64,000 bases of DNA from Ectocarpus siliculosus (lineage: Eukaryota; Sar; Phaeophyceae; Ectocarpales; Ectocarpaceae). Of this stretch, positions 25,171 through 36,429 are shown piece after piece. Made by a program: the position numbers and the translations under genes. The notes under the pieces are model-generated. The model had not been told where the DNA came from. It saw only the letters and a program-made list of their open reading frames with translations, and searched no databases. Position 1 is the first letter of the stretch, and each line of letters opens with the position of its first letter. The DNA is taken from NCBI GenBank assembly GCA_000310025.1, contig FN649742.1, positions 4,867,772 to 4,931,771 of the forward strand, in the 5' to 3' direction.

Positions 25171-25225
25171 GCACTGAGACTGACGTCTCTTCATTGGTCA
25201 GCCGGTTAGCGCGGTCGATGCTAGT
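25171..25225 (+). repeat. dispersed 55-bp motif, copy 1
   Basis: The core reads GAGACTGA, TTCATTGGTCAGCCGG, TAGCGCGGTCGATGCTA. Closely related copies are at 28521-28574 (minus), 37397-37443 (plus) and 52238-52287 (plus). The copies are embedded in otherwise unrelated sequence, as expected for the surviving end of a transposon family. Confidence 0.65.
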
Positions 25226-25316
25226 ATAAAGACACAGACACACACCGACGCAACACAGAAACGAGGGTACACGTGCGGCTGCATCCCAGAAGAGCTCTAC
25301 GCAGAAATATGCTTTC

Positions 25317-25560
25317 TTCTTGCAGTGCGCTTCATGTCGTGTCTCTTGTCTTGTCTTGTCTTGTGTTTTTTCTTTTCGTGCGACATTGGAGCGGGTGCGC
25401 CAGGCAGACATGAGATAATTATTCGTGACGTAGTGAGGGCGGGGGTTACAGCTGTAGCAGTAGTTGTTCGTTTTCTTGCAGTGCGCTTCCTGTCGTGTTT
25501 CTTTTTTGTTTTGTTTTGTTTTGTCTTTTTTTTCTTGCAACATCGAAGGAGGGCAACGAG
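25317..25560. repeat. degenerate direct duplication, about 156-bp offset
   Basis: CTTGCAGTGCGCTTC followed by (A/C)TGTCGTGT and a TTGTCTTGT/TTTGTTTTG-rich tract starts near 25317 and recurs near 25473. Both copies continue into CGACATTGGAG/CAACATCGAAGGAG. It is a tandem duplication that has diverged, mostly in the T-rich tract. Confidence 0.5.
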
Positions 25561-27028
25561 GCCTGACATTTAGCTTCGTCCACTACGTATTAATGATGAA
25601 GGGTTGGTTCACGCGACAAGTTCAGGGTGTGCAGTATCGTACGAGTGCTGAGGCAGGAAGAAAATATGCAGCATAACGGTAATTTTTCTACAACATCTCT
25701 GTGTGTGCGACAGGGGGGGACCAACACGCGTCGCGAGACAGTCTGCCCACGCCCACGCTTGAACAGGGCCCAGCACTAATTCTGCAATTCGATCCATTTC
25801 TCTGTTAGCCCCGCAAGGCGTGAGCGCCACACCATGAAGTCAAATATCTCCTCAACAGTGTCGAACCTGCACTATTGAGGCACTCTTCTGATTAGTGCAG
25901 GTGCCCGCTAGTGCAGGTAAAATCTCTGGACACACCCCTGCACTATAGCGACCCCAGTACTGTACCCCGAAGAATACAAGGACATGTTATGACATGTCAT
26001 GTGTGGCTTACGCAGGCGACCATCAATTGTTGCTGGAGGAGATGCGACAAGACAGTACCGGTGGTGTACACGGTTTGCTGTACTACGACCGATGCTCTGC
26101 TGTGGCGGCCGTGCCTGCTATTCTGCTGCTGGGCATCGCTCGCGCCCGTTCTTTCGCAGTTTCGGAGGGATAGTTACGCATATATATGCAGATGCGCTGA
26201 CGCCCGCCCACACCCGCCCCGACATGCTGTGTTCCCGTTTCTCCGGCGGTATGGTATCTCTCTATGACCCACAAAATCAATGCAAAAGCAACATCCCGAA
26301 AGGACAAAAAACTGCAACAAGTTCTTGGGGGCATGAACTCGGTAGTGATACATATGTTGGTGCGTCTTCGGTCGTTGGGGTGTTGTTGCTGCAGCTTGAC
26401 TGGATTCCAAACGCGGCGTCACCAGCTACATACATGCATATAATATATACTACACCGCTGATCTCTCTGCGATCGGCGAGCAACCCGACCTCTCGCGCGC
26501 TAGCGACAGAATCTCAAAGGCACGCATGAATGGCACTCGTTAAGGCATGAAACATGCCTATCGTCTGGTGGAAGTTCGACTGTTGGGCGGTCTATGTACA
26601 GAACACGGCGTGTCGAATGGTTATTTACTCCTCCGTGTCACAACCTTGCTTTGTGCACATTATCCATTGTGCATCTACCTCCTCATCTCCTCCCCAAAGG
26701 ACACACACTTGATCCCCCAGGCTGTGCTGTCACTCGCAAAGAAAACCACCATAAACACACCCACACGCGCCCCGCCACTTACCTGTTGTCTACAGCAGTA
26801 CAGAAGTACCGCCCCTTCTTCACTGCGGCTACATGAACAGTGAGAAATCGTGAATTTGGTCGCAGCACTCTCTTACCTGTTTTGCCGAGGAGCGCAGGAG
26901 AGGGCGACACCGGCGAGAGAGGGAGAGCCGATCTTGTCTATCAACCCATCAGGATCCACACCTTGGTTGGTTTTGGCGGTGTATGAGTAGCCGAGGCGTT
27001 GTTCTCTGCCCATGGGTATTTTGTGCAG

Positions 27029-27130
27029 AGCAAAGTGAAGCCGGAGGCATGGGAAGTGAGTGCGGAGAAACACCCTGGATCGCACTGGATCCAGGCAATG
27101 GTGGACGAGATATCGCGGGGCACAATCAGG
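27029..27130 (+). pseudogene. isolated exon-like block
   Basis: A 102-bp open block of exactly 34 codons is bounded by a good acceptor (GTATTTTGTGCAG) and a good donor (GTGCGT), phase 0 on both sides. The encoded peptide includes KPEAWEVSAEKHPGSHW and AMVDEISRG. No neighbouring exon of the same gene could be found, and it was not joinable to the C2 gene that starts 0.8 kb downstream. It may be an orphan exon, part of a pseudogene or coincidence. Confidence 0.25.
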
Positions 27131-27973
27131 GTGCGTCTCCTAGCGAGAGATTTGTGTGGGCGAACGAAAATGCTTGTGGACGCGTGCCAGGGTGGAGCGC
27201 TTCTGGTGTGTGCTGCGACAGCTCATGAACCCACAGCCACCAGCCCACCAAGCCCGGCTGGGAGCTCTCTGGCTGGCGGCGGTTCCTTTCCACATCCCCC
27301 CCGCCGATGCCTACAGCACGGAACCCCTGCTTTTCGTAGATTTCTCTCGTAGATCCTACACCAGCACCAGCCTCCAGCCTGCTGCCTGCTGCCTCCCTCT
27401 CTCTGTTTACACGGCAAGGGTTTGAGCCACTAGATGCAGCGTGGATGTTCAGCAGGCCCCAACAGGTCTGAATCGACCCGTAGCAGCACTGCTGCCGAAG
27501 CTCCTTCTGCACGTCAGGGCGGCAGGTGCGAAATCTCGGATATGGTCTTGCACCCTCCTTCCCTCGTTGCCTCGCTCTTCGACCGGGGTGTTCAACGTGT
27601 CGCTGCACTTGCCACACACCAACACGGGCTCGGGAGTGCTAGTCTTTTCATTGTGCGTGTGATGAGGTTCTCGCAATGTCACACATGCTCACCCTCTGGT
27701 TCACGAGATCATATGCTTTTTCTGCTTCATCGACACTGGTGCCGCTGCATCGTGCGTTGGTCGTGCTACGACGCTACGACTACTCTGTGATCGGCTACTA
27801 CTATGCATAGCAAGCACTCCACTCTCATGATGGAGTCCCATGTGATTCCCATATTCCCGAGAGACCTAGTGTATCTTTATTTTGCTGCTGCTCAACACTG
27901 CTGCTGCTGTATCGTGTTTTTGCCGTTCTGCTATGCATACGACTGTGCGGGCTCCGGGGCGTCTGGCGTGGCT

Positions 27974-30900
27974 ATGCAACACAGCAATAGATACGGTGCG
28001 GCGGAGGATGAGGAAGTGCCGGCGTGGAAGCGGCAGCTGTCCTTCCGCGGGCAGCCGTACCGGTATGCCCACCACCAGAATGGGGTGATGGGCCACTTTC
28101 AGGTGTTGTACCCCGCTTGGGCGCCGTGTGCCTAAGGACCAACAACCTGTCTCCATGAACTACGAAGTACTACTGTAGTGCACAGCACCGGTGATGGCTT
28201 GACAAGAGATAGTTGCTCTGCGCCCTTTCCCAGTGCTTCACATCCTCGCGCCCCCCCCCCCCCACAAGCAGAAATACAAACGTCCCCTTCGTGTTTCTCA
28301 AGTGCCGTGTCCCGATGAGTACCATATCTCGCCCCAGCTGGCACAATATCACGTTCGTTGTTGTACGCCAATCGCCGTCGCTCTGTCGACATCCCTGTGT
28401 GTATCGTTGTACCCATCCGCGTCGCCCAGGCACGGCATGCTTTTGTCTCCATCTCTGCACGTTTCTTGCCTCTTGTTTCGCGCCTTAGACTACTCTTCGA
28501 AGTATTTTTTTTTTGTCAATGGCGTCGACCGTGCTATTCGGCTGACCAATGAAAATAATTCAGTCTCAGTGCGGCTGAAAACAGAGAATGTGTGTGTGTG
28601 TCGTTCTGTATGTTGCGGGAGTCAGGGCTCACACGTTTCACCTGTTAGAATTTCTGTATGTAGTATTTTTTTCTTGGCGCATCAGCCGGGGTCAAACAGG
28701 GGGAAGGCCGGCGAATTTTTTCAGCTCTGTAGAGTCAATAGATAAACTGGTTGCGTACCAGTAAACTACAGAATTCATATTGTTATCGTTCCGATGTTTT
28801 TGTTTTGTTTTTCAGATACGAGTTGTGGCCGCCTCCGAAATTTCGGAACCGGACTGGTCTCGTGTGACCAGCAACCTCAACATCAATGCCATTGCTGGCA
28901 GCGGGTCGGGCACAGGGAGCGCTCTCCCCTACGTCGCTGTGTCCCTGGGGAAGGTAGGCCATCGCTCCGGAGGCTGCCGAATGGGGCCGTTCGGTTCACT
29001 TACCGTTGACATCGTTTTTGTTGGGTAAAGCCAAAACGAACCCGGCGTAGACGCTTCTTTGGTGTACCGCACGAGGGGATTTGTTGTGTGGTGGGTGTGG
29101 TGGACTGGGAGGGCAGTCGGCCAGAAGGTGAATCTCGTCGACTGCGTCGTTTTTTCCAACGCTCATGTCGGCAGGTTTTCCCGCGATACTTTTCCCGCGG
29201 TAAAACTAAGGAAATTGGGAATTGGTGGTGGTACGGCTGGATTGAAGCAGCCACCTACCACCAGAACACTACCAACCACATGGTGTTCTCCCGTTTCCAT
29301 CCAAATCGCTTTCGAGCAAAACAAATCTTCCCAGTATTATCCAAACAACATCACGAAAGCTGCGTATTTCAATAGGAGTGGGTTTCAACGCGGGTGACAC
29401 CATACCGTGGAGGTGGCCTCTGACCTCGCTCAAAGGACCAATGCTGCAAAGTCACAGCAGGGGGCTGGCTCTCGCCATAAACAAGAATGTTTTTTCGCTT
29501 TGTTAGCGCCCACTCTTTCTATTTTAACTCCCACAACGAAGCAAATGAAACGCTGCAGTGCTCCTCACGATGGCTATCTCCCATTGTCAGGATACATGTG
29601 TCTTTCTAGCTTCGACCTTTTTTGGCAACCAATCCCCCGCTGTGCATCCCGTTGCCGCCGCCGCGTGTCTCTGGCAGTGCACCGTAAGGAGCTCGGCTCG
29701 GGAGGCGCAGCCGGACTCTCTCGGGACCTTGCGCGCTTCGTGGCCGCGTGGAATGCTCTCGGTGGAGGTGATGAAGGGGGACATCCGGCCCGGCGAACTC
29801 CCCCGTCTCGCCGTTCAGGTCCGCCGATAACTCGTTGTGGGAAATTTCTGATGCGATATGCATGGATGTGGATATGTATCAACAGTGGGCGTGCGGGCTA
29901 CGTCGGATGTACCACGCTTCCGCTGCTTCTACATTTGGTCTTGGCGGTGCGTGTCGTTGGAGTAGGCAGGCGCCATGTATGTTGAGAGACGCTGAAACCA
30001 GGGGGGGGGGGGGGGGGGGGGGGGGNNNNNNNNNNNNNNNNNNNNNNNNNNNNNNNNNNNNNNNNNNNNNNNNNNNNNNNNNNNNNNNNNNNNNNNNNNN
30101 NNNNNNNNNNNNNNNNNNNNNNNNNGGGGGGGGGGGGGAATGACGGGCTTTACTGCCTGTAGACCACGAAGGAAAGCAGTCGCGGCACACACGGCATGGC
30201 AACACTCGTGCGGGCCTACTCTTTTGTCTTAGGACACACTCACCTTCCGATGTCGAACTTGACTTTTCTGTGTACGCTGGGTGAAATGTTTTTTTCACTG
30301 TCGTAAGGAGGCATGAGTCTTCGTATCGGGCTCACTTTCTGCGAAGTACGACAAATTTCCGCAGTGGCGCAACCGAAAACAACACAACACAAACCATTGT
30401 GCGCCCTTCCTCCTGTCTGAGCCCCCAGCTGATGTTCCCAGAAAATAAACCGAAAGTTGTTAAAAAAGTAACGAGGCGACACTTGCTCGACGATCACAAA
30501 GAATCACGTCTGCTCGTGTTCGGCGGGACGCAGGTGTACAACCAAGATAGCATCGTCCAATCGGTGCTGAGCTCGGCCGTGAGCACGGTGATGGGGTCTC
30601 GGGGAAGCCTGCTTGGGGCGGGGGAGCTGGATGTGTCTTCGCTTCTCTCCGGCGGGGCACACCTTATCGACACCTGGGTAGAGCTCGAGGTGCGGTGGAA
30701 CTTGCCCTGTAGTGTTGCAGTGGAATGAATGGTTTGGTCGTTTGGGTGTTTTCTTTGGGGGCACAAGGGGTCGTTGGTCGTGGAGACCTTGCGCGTTGCT
30801 CACGTTGCTGCTTGGTATTTACTGTCGCACTTGGTCGTGATGATTTTATGTCGAAATTGTTGGTATTCATGTGGGTGATGGTGGCGACTGGGACTGATTT

Positions 30901-33056
30901 TGTCGAGCAATTGCATTCTAGTAATTCCTTCGGTTCCTGAACAACCAAGCACATGCACAGGCGCCGATCCAGCTGGCTCTCGGTTCAGTCCACGCCCGTG
31001 GTTTTTCTGTGGAACGGTTGCTCCCCTAGGTAGATGTACCGCATCATTGCTTCGGCGACCGCTGTCGGCGATCCCCGCCCCACCCTCGCCTCCTTGTCCC
31101 GACACTGTGATCCGGGCTTTCCGTGCGGGACAACGGGACAATTCACTCGCTTCATGCCGCCTTACAACGGTTTCTGTCCGGCCGACCTGTGTTAGCCGAA
31201 AGGGCGAGTACATGTTCACGTGGAGTACGAACCGAAGGGCATTCAGCCGGAAAAGAACGACGTCGTGTTTCTCGAGAGCTTTGCGAGGTACGAGCCGCCC
31301 AGGCCGTTCACCCATCTAGTGTGTGTTTTCATTTCATTCCACAGACAATTCACTTGTACGCCAGTAGTCTTAGTACTTCCTTATTAGTACCAAATTAGCC
31401 ATGCTTCTCGCGTATCATTCCAAGCGCACTGGTCCGGAAAACACATTCGGTCGTGAAGTGAACTATTCTTGTTGATTTTTGGTAGCGTTTCTTCTGGCGC
31501 CGCAACGAGACGATTTTGTTCACTCAAAACACGCGAACACATCGTCTGTCTACCTGCCCAACCCCCAGTATCACCAACGAGTGACGTCGCCGTTGTCATA
31601 AATGACTGTTGCAACATTTCCTCTGCTCAAACCCAGCGATGAACACGGTGTAGGGAGCATCCATAGACGGGATAACACAACTCAGGGCGTAATCGGTAAC
31701 ACAGTCCGTCGTCACCCACATGAATAATAGCACTTTCGTCATCAGCATCACCGTCAATACCAATCACGGTAACAGCAAACATCAAGCACTGTTGCCAGCA
31801 ACATCTGATATCGGTCCTCACGACCGACGACCCCTCGTGCCCATAAAAAAGAATCTCCCAAACCTTGAACCGCCATTTCTCGTTGCAATCGAACATTTGT
31901 GCGTTTTTCTTCACCCTCCGTGTTCCTGTGTACGGATGCCCTTTACCTCGCGTCTCGGGGGTGGTGGGCTTTCCAGGTGGGGCGACAGTCTCGTGATACC
32001 CCCCGGCGTTCCGATGGTGGTGCTGGACAGCAAGCCCCCCTTCCTGCTGGTCGCGTTTGACACCTTCACGGGGAGAGAGGGGCGGCTAAGGCTTCACCGC
32101 AACACCGTCTCGTTGGTGGAGAGGCTCAGCTGGCTCGACGTGTCGCTGGCCATGCTCGCAAGGTAACCTTGCTACATGTGACTCACACCGACGGTGGAAC
32201 ACACCTAAGCCAGAACCATAAAAGTTAAGTCTTTCCTGGTTGAACGCGTGCAGAAGTAACGCTTGGAGGGCGATCCCTTACACTCAACGCTGGCTTGGCG
32301 ATACAGGCTATGCATTGACAATCATGTACCACACCTCCTACGCCGAGCCCGAGCTGGGTCTGACCATTACCACGCGGTCACGTGAAGGACCACAAGCACA
32401 CAATGCTACGAAAAACGGGGATGGTTGATTGGAACGTTCATCTCGGTAGATGTGCCTCCTGTACTCCTAAAGGCCCGTCGGTTGGATGTTTCGGAAAGCG
32501 CTTGCTTGCACCACGCCATGACCACACTGCGACGAGAGCTCCGACCAATGAACCTGCGTGAGTCCAGCAACGCCACGCTTGCCACTCCCCCTTAGCGTGA
32601 CGACCTCATTTCACACATGGCTCATGTTGGAGTGTAATTATTTGTTATGCTCCCCTTGTCCCGTGCCCTTGCCAGATAGCTGCTTCACTGCGTCGAGGTG
32701 CCGGCACCCTTGTTTACCACTGCAACTTCCCACGGCCACAACATCGCCATCGCAGCATGTGACATGACCTCTTGTAGCACACCCCACGCCCGCCGCTTGC
32801 TTTCCTACCACTGCACCCCGCTGGGACCAAACCCCGCCCATGTGCTATTCATACCAGGCCGGTGGACGCGCTTCTGAGAACAGACACCGGGAGTTGGTGC
32901 GTCCGGAAGTCTCGCCCTCTGCTGCAACCCTTGATCGTGATTGTCGCGCCCCTGCAGGCGTCTCTGCTGGTGGCGTTTTCTGCACTAAAGGTTGCCTTGA
33001 AGGGCGTGCTTATGGGCACCCACGCAGTCTACCAGGAGGCTGTTGTAAACAACTGA
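27974..33056 (+). CDS. C2-domain protein, 8 exons, 387 aa
   Basis: Likely a Ca2+/phospholipid-binding or membrane-tethering protein. Exons: 27974-28102, 28816-28953, 29678-29818, 30534-30689, 31196-31287, 31977-32162, 32254-32376 and 32858-33056. All GT-AG, all in phase, ending at TGA. Residues about 38-190 read as a C2 beta-sandwich: GHFQIRVVAASEISEPDW, ALPYVAVSLGK, MLSVEVMKGDI, LAVQVYNQDS, GAGELDVSSLL and HLIDTWVEL. A second beta-rich section follows (VHVHVEYEPKGIQPEKND, then FLESFAR), then a compact segment (VPMVVLDSKPPFLLVAFD, GRLRLHRNTVSL) of unknown type. The C-terminal exon has a hydrophobic stretch at about 343-370 that could be a membrane anchor. Few acidic Ca2+-loop residues are evident, so Ca2+ dependence is uncertain. 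ATG 27974 was chosen as the first Met of the exon in phase with the domain; an upstream in-frame ATG at 27803 is less likely. The intron between exons 3 and 4 contains a 100-N gap. Confidence 0.8.
28521..28574 (-). repeat. dispersed 55-bp motif, copy 2 (inverted)
   Basis: The reverse complement contains GAGACTGAATTATTTTCATT, then GGTCAGCCGAATAGCACGG. It is the closest relative of the copies at 25171 and 52238. It lies inside intron 1 of the C2-domain gene. Confidence 0.65.
30026..30125. other. assembly gap (100 N) flanked by poly-G
   Basis: Exactly 100 N bases with G homopolymers on both sides (30001-30025 and 30126-30138), inside intron 3 of the C2-domain gene. The round size suggests a placeholder of unknown true length. 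Confidence 0.95.
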
Positions 33057-34121
33057 GTCGTTTTTGTGGTTCGCTATATATGTGGAGAACTTTGTGGTGT
33101 GGCTCGGGTGCTTTGGCGTAGTGAATGTATGTAACTGCTTTGTTGTGCTGCTGCTGTGTTAGCACGTAGGTGTGAATTATTTTCGGGTTGTTGCTATTGG
33201 TTTGATGTACAGATTGTGTTGGTGTTGTTGGTGTTGGTGTGTTGTCGAAAATATTCGTCACAGCAGTACTGTAGACGGTTGTTGAAATATGTACTTAGCC
33301 GGGCAGGAACATCTCGCCCGTTTTGTGCTATAGGTTCGGATATGGTGGCATGCGTTGAAGTGCATGTTCGAAGTGGCCGGAACATGTTTCATATCACGCT
33401 CCCAAGAGCATTTGGCCGTAGAGATATTGTTCGGCTTCGTGAATTGGATGGCACAAACACGGGTTGTCTCCGCTGTTACTGGGGCGCGCGATCTCTTTTT
33501 CTGCTAGGCACGTTTCAGTTGCGGCGTATTAGGACCACTTGGCAAACAAACGGTTTGGTTGACGATATACAATATACCAGGTTTCAACCATATGATAAAC
33601 ATCCGAGCATCAACTTTTGTTGTCCCTGGGACACATGTTTCGATGGTAATCTACGACCAAGCTTCCGTTCAAGTTTGCTCGCATCGCCAAACCTGAGAAG
33701 ACCAACGCAGGCTCTGGATGAGACGCATTATTAGCAGCACCTGCATTTGGTTTATTTGTTGGGAACAATCGTGTTGAGACCTACTCTTCAAAGTCTTGAG
33801 ACGGCAGCAGCACTACTATTAATACCGTTGTGGGACATAACAAACACGACAATAAGTAGTGGATCACTCATCTGGCGCCTATGAACGTAAAGGTTAACCC
33901 ACCACTCTCTACTCTGCAACGACGACAATGGTCTGGATAAAAACTGGAATGACTATGATAAAAATATTTACAACCAGTGAAATCACTTTTGTTCCCCAAC
34001 ATATCTGCAAGAATTCATGGCGGGCTAAGTTCCAAAAGGAGATCTTTCTGTCCGGAAACAATCGCAAACGCACCGTGCACTTCTAGTCTAGTCTAGTTCC
34101 TCTGACAGCTTGAATGTCGAG
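33057..34121. other. convergent intergenic region
   Basis: Lies between the 3' ends of the C2-domain gene (+) and the single-pass membrane protein gene (-), so it should contain both 3' UTRs. A 192-codon open frame (33156-33734, +) has no recognisable motif, begins only 100 bp after the C2 stop codon, and is probably fortuitous. Confidence 0.45.
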
Positions 34122-36429
34122 CTATTCATCGCCCCAGTACGAGCGCAAGAGAGCCCCAGCTCGGCCACGGAAGCGTTTGTGTCGGAGCACGAGGTGGAGG
34201 CGGGGAGAACGGGTTGGGGGGTGGTTGGTGGAGGCCTGAACGTGGTGTGAAGGTGTTGAAACACCTCCTCGGCCGCCGCCCGGCAAGGAACTGACGGGCA
34301 TATTGGAGGTTTTTATCGTGCCAGGTGATGACCCTTGCGCCGACTCCGATGGCTTTCTCGTCGGCTGAGTTTTCTTGCGCTTGGCCAAGTTCCAGGCAAT
34401 GAACGCGGCGGAGGAGACGGCTACCAGAAAGATTACGACAGCGAAGACGAGGTAGATCCAAAATTCTCCTTCGAAGGTCTCCCTCATGCCGAAGGCGGGG
34501 CAGCCACCGCCGATGTTACTGCTCGTTGAATGAATGTGGTTGAAGGGCGAGCGGGAGGAAAGAGGACAAGCAGGCGGAGGGGACCATTCTGTGTCACATG
34601 GGCAACGGGGTAGGGGGGGGCGGCCGACATTTACATTTTCCCCTTTTTCTACCCAGACTAGTGCGCCTATGTTTAGATGTAGAGAACAGCAGTAGCGTAC
34701 CGAAATTACAGTACAGTACTGTAGTAAGGCAGCGTCGTTTCGTGGTGTCAACACCCAACTTCGATTGCTTTTCAAGCGAATAATACTACTTACTGTAAGC
34801 GTGTGTTTCTCTTGTGAATTCGCAACCAGCCCCAGTCGGATGTAACATCGTCAACTGTGGAAGACGTGCTTCATTCATCAGAATTTGTTTCGAGATTGTA
34901 GAGGACTGTCCTTGTGTCTGCCATGAACGGTGCGTACGTTACAGTGGCATCGAACGAAGCATTTCACAGGGTAAGCAGCACACGTACCAAACAATGGTGA
35001 CGTCATTCGAAGACTCGGCGCGTTTCGAGTAGTCAGAGTAGACATCTGCGCAGCAAGGAACAGCTGCTTGTTGTGTGAATGAGTGGGCCTTCTTCGCCAA
35101 GGCGTGCACCAGCGCGGGCACCATGGGACCCGCTCCTGTGGCATTGCCGCCATAACAGAGCGCAAAGGAGGTGGGGCTGTAGACTGTTGGTGACAGAAAA
35201 CACGAATGAATCTGTGAAGCGTGTGAAAGCTATGTTGTATAGAGGTTCATAAAAACAACATACGGATGACGTGAGTGAGACTATGTGCTTCTCCTTCAGA
35301 AACGTGTCAAGGTTATCCTACTGATCCTTGCTACGGGTTATATATCATGGGGTCGACAAAAATAGCAGGCTGCCGCGTACATCCCAAATCAATCCCATTG
35401 ATCAATGCACGAGCACCGAGAGCTGACTATAGATGACATGGAAAATGCGTAGCGGAAGTCAAAATGCCATAAATCAACGGGGTGTAGCGAGACTGCAGTT
35501 GTTCTTTTCATCGGTGGTACAAGGTGACCCTGAGTTCTCCGATGAAGTGTCTTCTCGAGCGCTCCCGACAAAAATCATGGTTGCATTCGAGACAACGTAA
35601 ATCGTACTCCATTCTGACGACCGCCATATGAATTGTCAACGTCCTCGTTCACGGTTGAAGCATTCCGACAGAAGTCTCCACAAGCTTTATCGTGCTGACA
35701 ACAGGGGGCTTCGGGAATTCATCAGGAACCAACGCACCTGACTGACGGCAGGCTGTACCCCGTGATGCAGACGGGAGAGTGCGAGCAGCCGGCGGCAAGC
35801 ACACGACCCACAGTAGAAGTTTTGCTGCTGTCTAGGGCTGATAGGCTTCGATGCAGACTCCCTCCTATCGTTGGATATGTGTTGCGAGTGGTACATACTG
35901 TGTAGTGTGCGATCAAAGCTCAAGCTTATCCTCCGTAGACTACTACAATACCCAGCGTTGTGTTGAAAAAATTCCTCGATTTTTCATATATGCTTACGAC
36001 ACAAGGTACACGAGGTACAAATATATCGAGCGTTACATGTGCCGTTTCGGGATATGCGGAGTGAAAATATATATGCGAAAAATACACTATATCGAGTACG
36101 GAGTACGAAGTACACTGTCATGCAATCTCGTCTGTTTGTACACAGCATCAACGAAGGACCAAAAGGATACGTATGCATGCATAGTAGACGTCAAACCAAG
36201 AAGTCACCCGAAGAATCATGCCGTTGTTCATTCGTACGGATACCATCAAATTCATCTCAATCCAGATCAAAAAGTCCAGCATACGTTCGCCATGGATTCA
36301 TAGTATAGCATGAGTTCTACCTGTATTTTCCAAGGTCCTCGAGCAGCAGCATGTGCTCAGCATATATCCACAGTATGAAAGTAGCAGTGGTAGTCTGTGG
36401 GTGCAGGGTGGACAAGAGAAATTGGCGGC
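34122..36429 (-). CDS. single-pass (type I-like) membrane protein, 5' end unresolved
   Basis: Exons, in order of transcription: 36429-36321, 35837-35738, 35176-34988 and 34518-34122, with phases 1, 2 and 2 matching across each junction. The first exon seen is Cys-rich (ANFSCPPCTHRL, YCGYMLSTCCC). The next encodes VLAAGCSHSPVCITGYSL. The third contains YGGNATGAGPMVPALVHAL and CCADVYSDYSK. The last exon has one strong membrane span, FWIYLVFAVVIFLVAVSSAA, followed by NLAKRKK and a Ser/Pro/Gly-rich tail that ends at TAG. This order (Cys-rich region, NAT sequon, membrane span, basic stop-transfer, short cytosolic tail) suggests an extracellular or lumenal receptor-like protein. No signal peptide exon was located, so at least one 5' exon is missing. 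The family is not recognised. Confidence 0.55.

Larger units (their letters stand above)
24401..25933. mobile_element. decayed element between short direct repeats
   Basis: A roughly 37-bp sequence (CAGGTGCCCG, then TGCAGGTAAAATCTCTGG) occurs at 24401-24438 and again in the same orientation at 25898-25933. Between them, plus-strand frames look protein-like but are interrupted: 24490-24735 contains AFRKVHFDDETTLLRLKAFH; then, after a stop, an Asp/Gly/Ser-rich stretch around 24740-24860; then 24922-25209 with CNGTVSFFDPENSLAS. No transposase or polymerase motif was recognised. It may be a degenerate retroelement or DNA transposon, or a pseudogene. Confidence 0.35.
21005..27973. other. repeat-rich intergenic region
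   Basis: Seven kilobases without a confident gene. It holds a 50-bp-arm palindrome (21283-21404), a duplicated segment (22744-22910 and 23196-23362), a decayed element between direct repeats (24401-25933), a degenerate 156-bp direct duplication (25317-25560), one copy of a dispersed 55-bp motif (25171-25225) and an isolated exon-like block (27029-27130). A 285-codon open frame on the minus strand (25543-24686) is built largely from these repeats and is rich in His/Cys/Tyr; I do not consider it a gene. Confidence 0.5.

Noticed and set aside
24686-25543. 285-codon open frame on the minus strand
   Set aside because: It runs through the 156-bp degenerate duplication and a dispersed-repeat copy, is dominated by His/Cys/Tyr/Lys from low-complexity DNA, and shows no domain or splice context.
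33156-33734. 192-codon open frame just downstream of the C2-domain gene
   Set aside because: No recognisable domain, no splice partner, and it lies where the 3' UTR of the C2 gene is expected.
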